Origin: Polaribacter vadi
Lineage (GTDB): Bacteria; Bacteroidota; Bacteroidia; Flavobacteriales; Flavobacteriaceae
Direction: 5' to 3'
NCBI RefSeq assembly: GCF_001761365.1
Contig: NZ_CP017477.1
Span: 1,510,501-1,574,500, forward strand
Length of the DNA stretch: 64,000 nucleotides
Positions within the stretch are counted from its first letter, which is position 1. Each line of letters begins with the position of its first letter. Below the pieces are notes generated by a model. The model was not told where the DNA came from. It worked only from the letters and a program-made list of their open reading frames with translations, and made no database searches. The position numbers were made by a program, and so were the translations under genes. Positions 8,944 to 19,087 of this stretch are shown here, piece by piece.

Positions 8944-10368
8944 TTAACAATCTACCATTCTTACAGTAACTGCTAAACCACCTTCTGAAGTTTCTTTGTA
9001 GTTTTTGTTCATGTCTTTTGCAGTTTCCCACATGGTGTCAATTACTTTATCTAAATGCACCAAAGATTCTTTAGGATTGGTTTCTAACGCGATTTCTGCT
9101 GCGTGAATTGCTTTAATTGCGCCCATAGAATTGCGCTCAATACAAGGCACTTGTACTAAACCTCCAATAGGATCGCAGGTTAAACCTAAATGATGTTCCA
9201 TGGCAATTTCTGCTGCTGATAAACATTGAGCAGGTGTTCCACCTAACAATTCTGTTAAAGCTGCTGCTGCCATTGCAGATGAAACTCCGATTTCTGCTTG
9301 GCAACCACCCATTGCTGCAGATATTGTAGCATTTTTTTTAAAAATACTGCCAATTTCGCCAGCAACTAATAAGAATTTTTTAATGTGATTAAAATCGGCT
9401 TCATGATTTTCTATCACCAAATAATACATTAAAACTGCAGGAATCACACCTGCACTTCCATTAGTTGGTGCAGTTACAACTCTACCTAAAGCTGCATTTA
9501 CTTCGTTTACAGAAAGTGCAAAACAGCTTACCCATTTTAAAATTTCTCTAAATTTTACTTCATTACTTCTTATGGCTGTAATCCATTCTTTTTGATTGGA
9601 ATATGTTGCATCTTTAATCAGTTTTGTATGCGTATCAAAAGCGCGTCTTTTTACATTTAAACCTCCAGGCAATTTACCTTCTGTATGGCAACCAATGTAC
9701 ATACACTCTAACATGGTTTCCCAAATTCGGTTTAATTCAAAATCAATTTCATCTGCAGAACGTAATTCTAATTCGTTTTTTAGGACGATATCAGAAATTT
9801 GTAAATTCTCTTTTTCACAATATTCCTCTAACTGAATAGCTCTGTTTATTGGATAAGGAAAATTCTTTTTGTTGATTTCTATTTCTTCTTCTAAATTGTC
9901 ATCTTCTTGCACAATAAAACCTCCACCAATCGAAAAATAAGTTTCGTTTGAAATTTCTTTACCATCAGCAAAACCAATAAATCGCATTCCATTGGAATGG
10001 AAAGGTAAAAAGTCTCTATTAAATGTAATGGAATTCCTTGGAAAAGCGACAATTTTGCCACCTTTAAAATAGATTTCTTGTTGTGTGTTTATTCTATCAA
10101 CAATAATAGCGACATCTTCTATAGGAATATATTCAGGATCTGCTTCACTTAAACCTAATAAAATAGCAACATCTGTGGCATGTCCTTTTCCTGTTAACGA
10201 TAAAGAGCCATATAAATGAATTTGAATTGTATCTAAATTTTCTAACAGATTTTCTTCTCGTAATTTTTTTACCCAAGCTTGTGCAGCTCTCCAAGGACCT
10301 AATGTGTGTGAACTTGATGGACCAACACCAATCTTTAACATATCAAAAACACTAATAAATTGCGACAT
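8944..10368 (-). CDS. sdaA: L-serine ammonia-lyase, iron-sulfur type
   Basis: This enzyme deaminates L-serine to pyruvate and ammonia using a [4Fe-4S] cluster. The 474-residue single chain joins the beta domain (N-terminal FDMLKIGVGPSSSHTLGPW) and the alpha domain. GGCQAEIGVSSAM and GGLVQVPCIERN contain conserved Cys that fit cluster ligands. It follows DUF2853 on the same strand, separated by a terminator-like hairpin. Confidence 0.96.
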   Translation of the reverse strand: MSQFISVFDMLKIGVGPSSSHTLGPWRAAQAWVKKLREENLLENLDTIQIHLYGSLSLTGKGHATDVAILLGLSEADPEYIPIEDVAIIVDRINTQQEIYFKGGKIVAFPRNSITFNRDFLPFHSNGMRFIGFADGKEISNETYFSIGGGFIVQEDDNLEEEIEINKKNFPYPINRAIQLEEYCEKENLQISDIVLKNELELRSADEIDFELNRIWETMLECMYIGCHTEGKLPGGLNVKRRAFDTHTKLIKDATYSNQKEWITAIRSNEVKFREILKWVSCFALSVNEVNAALGRVVTAPTNGSAGVIPAVLMYYLVIENHEADFNHIKKFLLVAGEIGSIFKKNATISAAMGGCQAEIGVSSAMAAAALTELLGGTPAQCLSAAEIAMEHHLGLTCDPIGGLVQVPCIERNSMGAIKAIHAAEIALETNPKESLVHLDKVIDTMWETAKDMNKNYKETSEGGLAVTVRMVDC

Positions 10369-10402
10369 CCGTAAAAATGTTTAAAAATTATGCTGTAAAT
10401 GT

Positions 10403-10434
10403 AAAAAATCCAACTCAATGAGTTAGATTTTTTT
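10403..10434 (-). terminator. hairpin terminator after the DUF2853 gene
   Basis: The arms AAAAAATCCAACTCA and TGAGTTAGATTTTTT are near-complementary with one mismatch and a very tight loop. The T-tract on the minus strand suits termination of the DUF2853 transcript before sdaA. It could work in both directions. Confidence 0.55.
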
Positions 10435-10459
10435 GTAATTATTAAAATGTAGTTTCAAA

Positions 10460-10801
10460 CTACATTCCGTAAACATCTTGCTTATTAAAATGTTCTGCCA
10501 ACATATAATATACAACCGCTCTATATTTTTTTCTTTCAGATTTTCCAATTTTTTCTACAACTGCATTAATTGCTTCATCTAATTTTGGAGCATCAGCCAA
10601 GCCTAATTTTTTGATTAAAAAGTTATTTTTTACAGTGGCTAATTCTTTAGCATCAGAGCCAGAAACTGTTTCAGCATCTGCTTTATAAATAGAAGGTCCT
10701 AAACCTTTTGTAACAGCAGCTAATAAATCTGCATTGTATTTTAGACCTTTATCGTCCATAAACTTAGAATACGTTGCTACTTTTTCGTCAAATTTACTCA
10801 T
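10460..10801 (-). CDS. DUF2853 family protein
   Basis: This is a 113-residue soluble helical protein with the typical DUF2853 length and pattern (GPSIYKADAETVSGSD, then ERKKYRAVVYYMLAEHF). No catalytic motif is visible and the family function is unknown to me. It is divergent from dnaK, with 251 bases between the start codons. Confidence 0.85.
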   Translation of the reverse strand: MSKFDEKVATYSKFMDDKGLKYNADLLAAVTKGLGPSIYKADAETVSGSDAKELATVKNNFLIKKLGLADAPKLDEAINAVVEKIGKSERKKYRAVVYYMLAEHFNKQDVYGM

Positions 10802-10982
10802 GATTTCGTGTTTAATTTATTTAATAATTGTTTGATTGTTAAAGAACAATCCAAATATAAGAAAATAAAAATGGTTTTCTATATTTATGATTCTTCTACT
10901 TATTAGATACATTTTGTGTCAACTTGTCACATCAATTTTAAAAAAACTTTTATAAAACTGACATTTTCTTGCTAAAAACCAG

Positions 10983-10999
10983 TTGGCATACAGTTTGAC
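10983..10999 (+). promoter_or_regulatory. possible sigma-54-like -24/-12 site upstream of dnaK
   Basis: TTGGCATACAGTTTGAC has GG and GA spaced by exactly 10 bases, close to the sigma-54 consensus TGGCAC-N5-TTGC, which has GC at -12. It lies 54 bases before the dnaK ATG. I see no CIRCE inverted repeat in this gap. The call rests on one site with an imperfect -12 pair. Confidence 0.3.
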
Positions 11000-11052
11000 T
11001 ATTGGTAATTGTAAATTGAAAAAAACGAATTTTAAATTATAAAATTAATAGT

Positions 11053-12957
11053 ATGAGTAAAATAATAGGAATAGATTTAGGAACTACCAACTCTTGTGTT
11101 TCTGTAATGGAAGGTAATGAGCCAGTTGTAATCCCTAATGCTGAAGGAAAAAGAACAACACCATCTATAGTAGCATTTGTAGAAGGTGGAGAACGTAAAA
11201 TTGGTGACCCTGCAAAAAGACAAGCAGTAACAAACCCAACAAAAACAGTTTCTTCTATAAAACGTTTTATGGGAAACAAATTCTCTGAATCTTCTAGCGA
11301 AGTAAAGAGAGTTCCTTATAAAGTTGTAAAAGGAGATAATGACACACCAAGAGTAGATATTGATGGTCGTTTATATACGCCACAAGAAATTTCTGCAATG
11401 GTTTTACAGAAAATGAAGAAAACTGCTGAAGATTATTTAGGAGCAGATGTTACTGAAGCTGTAATTACTGTGCCTGCATATTTTAATGATGCACAAAGAC
11501 AAGCTACAAAAGAAGCTGGTGAAATTGCTGGTTTAAAAGTTAGAAGAATTATTAACGAACCAACTGCTGCTGCTTTAGCTTATGGTTTAGATAAATCTCA
11601 TGATGATAAAAAAATAGTTGTTTTTGATTTTGGTGGTGGAACACATGATGTATCTATCTTAGAATTAGGAGATGGTGTATTTGAAGTTTTAGCAACAGAT
11701 GGAGACACACATTTAGGTGGTGATGACGTTGATGCAAAAATTATTGATTGGTTAGCTGCAGAATTTAAAGCTGATGAAAACATGGATTTAACAACAGATC
11801 CAATGGCTTTACAACGTTTAAAAGAAGCTGCTGAAAAAGCGAAGATTGAATTATCTTCTTCTGCTTCAACAGAAATTAACTTGCCATATATTACTGCAAC
11901 TGCTTCTGGACCAAAACACTTGGTTAGAACATTGTCTAGAGCTAAATTTGAGCAATTAATTGACGATTTAGTAAAAAGAACAATCGAACCTTGTGAAACT
12001 GCGTTAAGAAATGCAGATTTAACAAAGTCAGATATCGATGAAATAGTTTTAGTTGGTGGTTCTACAAGAATCCCTGCTGTACAAGAAGCTGTTGAAAAAT
12101 TCTTTGGAAAAGCGCCAAGTAAAGGTGTAAACCCTGATGAAGTTGTTGCTTTAGGAGCTGCAATTCAAGGTGGAGTTTTATCTGGAGATGTTAAAGATGT
12201 ATTGTTATTAGACGTTACACCTTTATCTTTAGGTATTGAAACAATGGGGAATGTTTTCACAAAATTAATTGATGCAAACACAACCATCCCAACTAAAAAA
12301 TCGCAAGTATTTTCAACTGCTGTTGATAATCAACCTTCTGTAGAAATTCACGTTTTACAAGGTGAAAGAGCAATGGCTGCTGATAACAATACAATTGGTC
12401 GTTTCCATTTAGATGGTTTACCACCAGCACAAAGAGGTGTACCACAAGTAGAAGTAACTTTTGATATTGATGCCAATGGTATCATTAAAGTTTCTGCTTT
12501 AGATAAAGGAACCAACAAATCTCACGAAATTAGAATTGAAGCTTCATCAGGATTGTCTGAAGAAGAAATCAAGAAAATGAGAGAAGAAGCTGAAGCAAAT
12601 GCTGATTCTGATAAAATTGCAAAAGAAACTGCTGAAAAAATTAACGGAGCTGACTCTATGATTTTTCAAACAGAAAAGCAATTAAAAGAATTTGGTGAAA
12701 AATTATCTGCTGATAAAAAAGAACCAATTGAAGCTGCTTTAGTTGAATTAAAAGCTGCTCATGAATCTAAAGATTTAGCTCAGATTGATGCTGCAATGGA
12801 AAAAATAAACGAAGCTTGGAAAGTTGCCTCTGAAGAGATGTATGCTGCACAAGGTGGAGCTGAAGGACAAAATCCTGGAGCTGATCAAGGTCAACCAGAA
12901 GCTGGAAAAGCAGATGGAGACAATGTTGAAGATGTAGATTTTGAGGAAGTGAAGTAA
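11053..12957 (+). CDS. dnaK: chaperone DnaK (Hsp70)
   Basis: DnaK is the ATP-driven Hsp70 chaperone of the cytosol and works with DnaJ and GrpE, which are not in this window. The 634-residue protein has the nucleotide-binding domain ([13 protein letters not shown] near the N-terminus, [19 protein letters not shown] at about 190-210) and the linker [18 protein letters not shown] at about 380. The substrate-binding domain follows, then a Gly/Gln-rich tail ending [12 protein letters not shown]. His in GGGTHDVS, where many bacteria have Phe, is as I recall usual for Bacteroidota. It appears monocistronic, with a strong terminator after it. Confidence 0.98.
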   Translation: MSKIIGIDLGTTNSCVSVMEGNEPVVIPNAEGKRTTPSIVAFVEGGERKIGDPAKRQAVTNPTKTVSSIKRFMGNKFSESSSEVKRVPYKVVKGDNDTPRVDIDGRLYTPQEISAMVLQKMKKTAEDYLGADVTEAVITVPAYFNDAQRQATKEAGEIAGLKVRRIINEPTAAALAYGLDKSHDDKKIVVFDFGGGTHDVSILELGDGVFEVLATDGDTHLGGDDVDAKIIDWLAAEFKADENMDLTTDPMALQRLKEAAEKAKIELSSSASTEINLPYITATASGPKHLVRTLSRAKFEQLIDDLVKRTIEPCETALRNADLTKSDIDEIVLVGGSTRIPAVQEAVEKFFGKAPSKGVNPDEVVALGAAIQGGVLSGDVKDVLLLDVTPLSLGIETMGNVFTKLIDANTTIPTKKSQVFSTAVDNQPSVEIHVLQGERAMAADNNTIGRFHLDGLPPAQRGVPQVEVTFDIDANGIIKVSALDKGTNKSHEIRIEASSGLSEEEIKKMREEAEANADSDKIAKETAEKINGADSMIFQTEKQLKEFGEKLSADKKEPIEAALVELKAAHESKDLAQIDAAMEKINEAWKVASEEMYAAQGGAEGQNPGADQGQPEAGKADGDNVEDVDFEEVK

Positions 12958-13000
12958 GCAGAGAACAAAAATTTCATTAGAAATTTTTCGTGAATCGCTT

Positions 13001-13090
13001 ATCCCGCATTTTTTTGCGGGATCTCAAAATAGATATTTCTAAATAATTTTAGAATCAAAAACGCAATCATTAAATTGATTGCGTTTTTTT
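13001..13090 (+). terminator. dnaK terminators
   Basis: Two hairpins follow dnaK. ATCCCGCA (13001-13008) pairs with 13015-13022, and AAAAACGCAATCA (13057-13069) pairs perfectly with 13076-13088 and ends in a T-tract. The second is a classical intrinsic terminator. Confidence 0.85.
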
Positions 13091-13150
13091 ATTGAAAATC
13101 TTCTAAAATGAAATAGTATTTTGTTTTTCACAAAATACATAATTGAATTT

Positions 13151-13285
13151 ATCCCACATTTTTTTTGCGGGATCTCAAATGAGAAGATAAAATTATACCT
13201 ATAAGGTTTTAAAAACCTTGCAGGATTAAGACAATATATTCTTAAAACACTAAAAACGCAATCATTAAATTGGTTGCGTTTTTTT
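13151..13285 (+). repeat. second, diverged copy of the dnaK terminator block
   Basis: The pair of hairpins at 13001-13088 recurs here. ATCCCACA/TGCGGGAT (13151-13173) has one mismatch and ACGCAATCA/TGGTTGCGT (13256-13279) has a G-U pair. A third small hairpin, AAGGTTTTAAAAACCTT, lies at 13203-13219. This looks like a tandem duplication of the dnaK 3' region that then drifted. Confidence 0.75.
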
Positions 13286-13325
13286 ATATTTACAAAGTGC
13301 CTTCTTTTATTTACTTTTGATACTT

Positions 13326-14213
13326 ATGAAAAAAATAATTCTCTTTACTATTTTATCCATGATGCTATTTTCTTGTGATAAAGAAAAAAAATCCTCTTTT
13401 AAAATTGGGGTCATTGCAGATTGCCAATATTGTAATTGTGATATAAAATGGGACAGATATTACAAAAAAGCTCCACAGAGATTAAAAGAAGCTGTTGCAA
13501 CTCTAAATAAAGACTCTTTAAACTACACCATTCATTTAGGTGATTTTATTGATAAAGATTATAATAGTTTAGATAGCATTCTACCAACTTGGAAAACGTT
13601 AACATCCAAATCATATCATGTTTTAGGAAATCATGATTTTGAAGTACAAGACTCCTTAAAAGAGAAAGTTTTAGAAAAACTAAACATCAAAAAAAGATAT
13701 TATAGTTTTGTTGAAAAAGACTGGCGATTTATTATTTTAGATGGAAACGATTTGAGTTTTTATGGAACAACATCCAAAGAAAAAGCACATCAAACAGACT
13801 CATTATTTAATCAATTGAAAGATAAAAACCTACCTTATGTACAAAAATGGAATGGTGCTTTAAGCAACAAACAACTAAATTGGATTCAGCAAGAATTAGA
13901 CAAAGCAGTGCAACAAAATCAGAAAGTTGGTTTTTATTGTCACTTTCCAATTTTTCCTGTGGATCAACATAATATATGGAATAGAGAACAATTTCTATCG
14001 TTGATAAAACCATATAAAAATGTGAAGCTATTTTTTAACGGACATAATCATGCAGGTGCTTATGAATTTGTGGATAATGTGCATTATTTAACTTTTAAAG
14101 GAATGGTTGACACTGAAAATACGTCTGCTTTTGCAAAAGTAAAATTTGAGAACGACACTGTTTTTGTAGAAGGTTTTGAAAGAGAAATCTCAAGAAAATT
14201 AGTCATTAAATAA
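13326..14213 (+). CDS. calcineurin-like metallophosphoesterase lipoprotein
   Basis: This 295-residue lipoprotein (signal MKKIILFTILSMMLFSC, Cys17) shows all metallophosphoesterase blocks: GVIADCQY (D), HLGDFIDKD (GDxxD), LGNHDF (GNHD), FYCHFP, and FNGHNHAG (GHxH). It should be a two-metal phosphatase or phosphodiesterase facing the periplasm or the surface. The substrate is unknown. The ATG at 13326 is preferred over the in-frame TTG at 13317 because it begins a standard signal peptide. Confidence 0.88.
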   Translation: MKKIILFTILSMMLFSCDKEKKSSFKIGVIADCQYCNCDIKWDRYYKKAPQRLKEAVATLNKDSLNYTIHLGDFIDKDYNSLDSILPTWKTLTSKSYHVLGNHDFEVQDSLKEKVLEKLNIKKRYYSFVEKDWRFIILDGNDLSFYGTTSKEKAHQTDSLFNQLKDKNLPYVQKWNGALSNKQLNWIQQELDKAVQQNQKVGFYCHFPIFPVDQHNIWNREQFLSLIKPYKNVKLFFNGHNHAGAYEFVDNVHYLTFKGMVDTENTSAFAKVKFENDTVFVEGFEREISRKLVIK

Positions 14214-14223
14214 ATTTCATTTT

Positions 14224-14748
14224 TTGAAAACCTATAACCAAACCAATTTCTTTAAACATACTTTTTGTGAATTTCAACAAGTGGATACTTTTGAATTCCC
14301 AGAAAACACGAACTATAAAAGCAAATCCGAAAGCGAATATTTTTATACTGACGAAGGAGTTTACAGAAAATCGAATCATTGGGGAAGAGTTGCTAATTGC
14401 AGATGGAAATTAATATCAAACGATAATTATAAAAATCAAAATATAGTAATTGCCTTTGCAAAATGGATTGACTTCTTCCCTATTAATTCATCAGAAAAAA
14501 TATTTTTTATTGAGGTAGATTTCGAAAATAAAACAACTAAACTTCAACCAAAACAAAAAAACGATATAAAGTATTTACACACATTTTCTGAAGGGCAACA
14601 AAAAATAAAACAAATTAAACATTTATTAAATGATGATAAATGGGCAAAATATTTTGATGATGAGATAGAAGAGCTTCGTTTTAAAATTATCGAAGAATTT
14701 ATCAATTCAGATAAAACACTTCAAAATATTAAAAGAGTGCACAAATAG
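14224..14748 (+). CDS. hypothetical protein, TTG start
   Basis: This soluble protein of 174 residues contains the stretch GVYRKSNHWGRVANCRWKL and a helical C-terminus. I recall similar conserved hypothetical proteins but no function. No ATG precedes the conserved part, so the TTG at 14224, 10 bases after the phosphoesterase stop, is the likely start and implies co-transcription. Confidence 0.6.
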   Translation: MKTYNQTNFFKHTFCEFQQVDTFEFPENTNYKSKSESEYFYTDEGVYRKSNHWGRVANCRWKLISNDNYKNQNIVIAFAKWIDFFPINSSEKIFFIEVDFENKTTKLQPKQKNDIKYLHTFSEGQQKIKQIKHLLNDDKWAKYFDDEIEELRFKIIEEFINSDKTLQNIKRVHK

Positions 14749-14761
14749 CATTCATTTTCAG

Positions 14762-14769
14762 TAAATTTG
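14762..14769 (+). promoter_or_regulatory. -7 element upstream of the NDH-2 gene
   Basis: TAAATTTG fits the Bacteroidota TAnnTTTG element and lies 28 bases before the ATG at 14798. No clear -33 TTTG is visible. Confidence 0.4.
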
Positions 14770-14797
14770 TAAGAGATTTTAAAAACATCAAACTTAA

Positions 14798-16084
14798 ATG
14801 AATATACCACAATCAAGTTTTCCTAGAGTTGTAATTATTGGTGGTGGTTTTGCTGGTTTAGCAGCTGCAAAAGGTCTAGAAAAACAAGAACTACAAGTTG
14901 TTTTAGTCGATAAACATAATTACCACACGTTTCAACCTTTATTATATCAAGTTGCCACTGGTGGTTTAGAACCAGATTCTATTGCTTTTCCCTTAAGAAA
15001 ACGATTTAATGATGTAGATAATTTTTATTTTAGATTGGCAGAAGTTGTGCAAATTCATCCAGATAAAAATTTGATAGAAACCTCTATTGGAAATTTAGAT
15101 TATGATGAACTAATCATAGCAACAGGCTCTACAACCAATTTTTTTGGCAACGAAAATATCCAAAAAAATACGATGGAAATGAAATCTGTTCCTCAATCTT
15201 TAAATATTAGAAGTCTAATTTTAGAAAATTTTGAAGAAGCTTTACTTACGGATAATATTGAACAAAGAAATGCTTTAATGAATTTTGTAATTGTTGGTGG
15301 AGGACCAACTGGTGTAGAGTTGGCAGGTGCTTTAGCAGAAATGAAAAAAGGGATTTTACCAAAAGATTATCCTGATTTAGATATTAGGCAAATGCAAATA
15401 AACTTAATTCAAAGTTCTGGCGAAATTTTAAAAGGCATGAGTGCTCAAGCATCAGAAAAAGCAGAAGATTTTTTGATTAAATTGGGCGTAAATGTTTGGA
15501 AAAATCTACGTGTTTTAGATTATGATGGTAAAGTAGTGACCACAAATGGTATTGATCATTTTAGAGCAGAAACCGTTATTTGGGCTGCAGGTGTTAAAGG
15601 AGAAATGGTACATGGTTTAGATGCAACTTGCATTATAGATAGAGCAGAAAGGTATAAAGTAAACGAATTTAATCAAGTAGATACGTATTCAAATATTTAT
15701 GCAATTGGTGATGTTGCTTGTATGAAATCTGAAAAAAATCCTTATGGACACCCAATGATGGCACAACCTGCTATTCAGCAAGGTAAATTGGTTGCCAAAA
15801 ATATTTTGGCCAAATTATTTCACAAAAAAACAGAAGCTTTTGTGTATAATGATAAAGGTTCTATGGCTACAATTGGCAGAAATAAAGCAGTTGTAGATTT
15901 AGAAAACTGGAAATTTCAAGGGGTTTTTGCTTGGTTTGTTTGGATGTTTGTACATCTTTTTTCTTTGATTGGATTTAGAAATAGAGCCATCGTATTTTTA
16001 AATTGGGTATATAATTATATTCGTTTTGATAGAGAAACAAGATTGATTATTCGTCCTTATAAAAAAAAGAAAAAGCGAATTTAA
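14798..16084 (+). CDS. ndh: type II NADH:quinone oxidoreductase
   Basis: NDH-2 oxidises NADH and reduces quinone at the inner membrane face without pumping protons. The 428-residue protein has an FAD-binding GGGFAGLAAAKGL at residues 15-27 and the Rossmann NAD site VIVGGGPTGVELAGAL near 170. YAIGDVA is the second FAD motif. Hydrophobic stretches near the C-terminus (FAWFVWMFVHLFSLIGF) are the membrane anchor. It heads a compact run: the next ATG follows after one base. Confidence 0.94.
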   Translation: MNIPQSSFPRVVIIGGGFAGLAAAKGLEKQELQVVLVDKHNYHTFQPLLYQVATGGLEPDSIAFPLRKRFNDVDNFYFRLAEVVQIHPDKNLIETSIGNLDYDELIIATGSTTNFFGNENIQKNTMEMKSVPQSLNIRSLILENFEEALLTDNIEQRNALMNFVIVGGGPTGVELAGALAEMKKGILPKDYPDLDIRQMQINLIQSSGEILKGMSAQASEKAEDFLIKLGVNVWKNLRVLDYDGKVVTTNGIDHFRAETVIWAAGVKGEMVHGLDATCIIDRAERYKVNEFNQVDTYSNIYAIGDVACMKSEKNPYGHPMMAQPAIQQGKLVAKNILAKLFHKKTEAFVYNDKGSMATIGRNKAVVDLENWKFQGVFAWFVWMFVHLFSLIGFRNRAIVFLNWVYNYIRFDRETRLIIRPYKKKKKRI

Positions 16085-16085
16085 A

Positions 16086-16391
16086 ATGAGTACAAGAATT
16101 ATAAAATGTCCAAATTGTGGAGTTTTCAATACGAATAAAGAGTATTGTGAAAACTGTGGCGAATTAATTTCTCATCAAAAGAAGAGAGAAATAAAAGCAG
16201 AAGCTGTTAAACAAGAACAAATTAAAGAAGCAATTCACGACATTGAAAATCCTAATTTAGCAGAACGTTTAAAGAAAAGTCCAAATGCATTTTACAGAGC
16301 AGTTGGTTGGGTTTTATATTCTGTACTTGTTGTGGTTAGTGCAATCGGAGCTGGTTTAGCTTGGATCATTGCAATGGTTGCTGCTGGTTAA
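16086..16391 (+). CDS. zinc-ribbon protein with C-terminal TM helix
   Basis: The 101-residue protein begins with a zinc ribbon (CPNCGVFNTNKEYCENCGE, two CxxC pairs), has a charged helix in the middle and a hydrophobic C-terminal segment of about 25 residues. It is translationally close to ndh. The function is unknown; an accessory role for NDH-2 is a guess from position. Confidence 0.75.
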   Translation: MSTRIIKCPNCGVFNTNKEYCENCGELISHQKKREIKAEAVKQEQIKEAIHDIENPNLAERLKKSPNAFYRAVGWVLYSVLVVVSAIGAGLAWIIAMVAAG

Positions 16392-16394
16392 AAG

Positions 16395-16775
16395 ATGAAT
16401 AAAAAACTAACCATTTACTGTATTTCCTCTCTTATTTTAGGAACATTAATTTACATTTTTCAATATTTTAATGTTCAACTTCCAAAAATTATTCATAATT
16501 ATTTGAACGATTTTTTAATTATCCCAATTGTACTTTATACTTGTTTGCTATTTTTAAAATGGTCTAGAAATGATAAAAACTTTATAATAAGCTTACCAAT
16601 TATAGTATATATCTGTTGTATGTATAGTATTTTGTTTGAGTTTATTTTCCCTAAATACTTATCAAGATATACAGCCGATTTTGTGGATGTTCTTCTTTAT
16701 TTTGTAAGCGGAATTGTATTTTATATCCTTCAAAATAAGCCACATCAACATGATAAAAAAAATCAAAAGTCATAA
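16395..16775 (+). CDS. small four-helix membrane protein
   Basis: This 126-residue protein is almost entirely hydrophobic, with about four transmembrane segments and a short charged C-terminus. The ATG follows the preceding stop by 3 bases, which makes it third in the ndh run. I recognise no family. Confidence 0.6.
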   Translation: MNKKLTIYCISSLILGTLIYIFQYFNVQLPKIIHNYLNDFLIIPIVLYTCLLFLKWSRNDKNFIISLPIIVYICCMYSILFEFIFPKYLSRYTADFVDVLLYFVSGIVFYILQNKPHQHDKKNQKS

Positions 16776-16922
16776 AATAGTATACTTCTATATAAACTTG
16801 AATTCGTAAAATCACAGATAATAACTTAACTACAATTCATCAATTAAAAACTACAACTCAGCATTTCTTCTTTTTTAAAAACGTAAAACTAGAACATCTT
16901 TGTAGCATCAAACTTAAACAAG

Positions 16923-19079
16923 ATGAAACATACTCTAATTTTACTATTCACAATTTTTACTATTTCTTTTAATGCACAAACTACTATTTCTGGCAAAGTT
17001 CTAGACAATAAAAATAATCCTATTTTAAGTGCAAGTGTTTATTTAGATGGTACTTACGATGGAACATCAACCAACGAAAAAGGAGAGTTTTCTTTCAATA
17101 CAGAAGAAAAAGGAACACAAACTTTAGTGGTTTCATTTGTTTCTTATGAAACTTTTGTAAAGTTTGATAACGTTTTAAACCTAAAAAATCTACAAATAAA
17201 ATTAAAGGACGATATTAATTCTTTAGATGCTGTTGTAATTAATGCTGGAACATTTAAAGCTGGAGAATCTGCAAAAGTAACCGTTTTAAAACCTTTAGAT
17301 ATTGTTACTACAGCAAATGCTGTTGGCGATGTTTTGGGAGCTTTACAAACCTTGCCTGGAACTGCTGCCAATCCTGAAGATGGACGACTTTTTGTAAGAG
17401 GTGGAAATGCAGATGAAACTCAAATTTTTATTGATGGAATACGAGTTTTTACTCCTTACAGCCCAACTTCTAACAACGCTCCAACTCGTGGACGCTATTC
17501 GCCTTTTTTGTTCAAAGGAATTACATTTTCTACAGGTGGCTATTCTGCAGAATATGGACAAGCTTTGTCTGGGGTTTTAGATTTAACAACTATTGATAAA
17601 CCAGATCAAGAAAAAACAGAAATTTCGTTGATGACTTTAGGAGCTGGTCTTGGAAACACACAAATTTGGGATAAAAATTCATTAAGTGTAAACGCATATT
17701 ACATCAACTTAAAACCTTACACAGCTGTTTTTCCTGACAGAAATAAGTTTATAAGACCTTTCCAAAATGCAAGTGGAGAAGCTGTGTATAGACATAGTTT
17801 TAAAGACGATTCTATGATAAAAATCTATACTGCTTTTAGTTACACAGATTTAGAAGTTATTCAAGATGATATTAATTTTGATGATGGTTTACGTTTTGGC
17901 TTGAACAATAAAAATTTGTATATCAACAGTTCTTACAAAAATAAAATTGGAAATAATTGGCGCATTGAAAGTGGTTTAAGTTTTACGAAAGACAATTCAA
18001 CAATAGAAATAGAAAATGATCAAATTGATAATTCTGAAAATTCAGCTCATTTTAAAGTAAAATTAAACAAACAATTTTCAAGCAGATTTAGAGTCAGTTT
18101 TGGATCAGAATACTTTATCACAAAATTCGATGAAACCTATAACCCAGTTAATAATGAAACTTTCAACTATGGTTTTGACAATAATTTATTTGCCTCTTTT
18201 GCAGAAACAGACATCTTTTTCTCTAAAAATTTAGCGACAAAAATTGGAATTAGAGCAGAACATTCAACGTTGTTAAATGAGTTTACAATTTCACCAAGAG
18301 TTTCTTTATCGTACAAAACAAGTAAAAACGCACAGTTTTCATTGGCTTATGGGCAGTTTTATCAAAACCCAAGTAATAATTATTTAAAATTCAATCAAGA
18401 TTTGAAAGCAGAAAACACAGCTCACTTAATTGCTAATTTTCAACATACCAAAAAGAATCAAATTTTTAGAATAGAAGCCTATTATAAAGATTATCAAGAT
18501 TTGGTAAAATACGATTCTCAACAACCAAATTTTGACTCTGATTTTAATAATAATGGAACTGCTTTTGCAAAAGGAATTGACATTTTTTGGAGACAAAATG
18601 GCAAAATAAAAAATACAGATTATTGGGTTTCCTATTCGTTTTTAGACACCAAAAGAGATTTTAGAAACTACCCAACAGCAGCAACTCCAAATTTTGCTTC
18701 GGCTCACAATTTATCAATTGTTGGTAAACATTTTATAGAGAATTTACAAAGTCAGGTTGGTTTTGCCTACAATTTTGCATCTGGCAGAACCTACACAAAT
18801 CCAAATGAGCCAGGTTTTTTAACTCATAAAACCAAAAATTTTAACTCTGTAAGTTTAAATTGGGCGTATTTAATAGATCAACAAAAAATATTATATGTAT
18901 CGTTAAACAATGCTTTAGGCACCAAAAATGTGTTTGGTTATAACTATAAAAACACACCAAATATAAATGGCAATTTCGACAGACAAGCAATTGTACCCAA
19001 TGCAGACACCTTTTTTTTCGTAGGCTTTTTCTGGACTATTAGCGATGATAAAACCTCAAATAACTTAAACAATCTATAA
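16923..19079 (+). CDS. TonB-dependent receptor with CarboxypepD-like N-terminal domain
   Basis: This 718-residue outer-membrane protein has a signal peptide (MKHTLILLFTIFTISFNAQ) and a CarboxypepD-reg-like domain at about 20-100. The plug follows at about 115-225 (LQTLPGTAANPEDGRLFVRG, FIDGIRV), then a beta-barrel ending in an aromatic strand (FFFVGFFWTI). The ligand cannot be told from sequence and no SusD partner is adjacent. An ACATCTTTG at about 16893-16901 may be its -7 region. A structured repeat begins 8 bases after the stop. Confidence 0.92.
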   Translation: MKHTLILLFTIFTISFNAQTTISGKVLDNKNNPILSASVYLDGTYDGTSTNEKGEFSFNTEEKGTQTLVVSFVSYETFVKFDNVLNLKNLQIKLKDDINSLDAVVINAGTFKAGESAKVTVLKPLDIVTTANAVGDVLGALQTLPGTAANPEDGRLFVRGGNADETQIFIDGIRVFTPYSPTSNNAPTRGRYSPFLFKGITFSTGGYSAEYGQALSGVLDLTTIDKPDQEKTEISLMTLGAGLGNTQIWDKNSLSVNAYYINLKPYTAVFPDRNKFIRPFQNASGEAVYRHSFKDDSMIKIYTAFSYTDLEVIQDDINFDDGLRFGLNNKNLYINSSYKNKIGNNWRIESGLSFTKDNSTIEIENDQIDNSENSAHFKVKLNKQFSSRFRVSFGSEYFITKFDETYNPVNNETFNYGFDNNLFASFAETDIFFSKNLATKIGIRAEHSTLLNEFTISPRVSLSYKTSKNAQFSLAYGQFYQNPSNNYLKFNQDLKAENTAHLIANFQHTKKNQIFRIEAYYKDYQDLVKYDSQQPNFDSDFNNNGTAFAKGIDIFWRQNGKIKNTDYWVSYSFLDTKRDFRNYPTAATPNFASAHNLSIVGKHFIENLQSQVGFAYNFASGRTYTNPNEPGFLTHKTKNFNSVSLNWAYLIDQQKILYVSLNNALGTKNVFGYNYKNTPNINGNFDRQAIVPNADTFFFVGFFWTISDDKTSNNLNNL

Positions 19080-19087
19080 TGTTTTTT

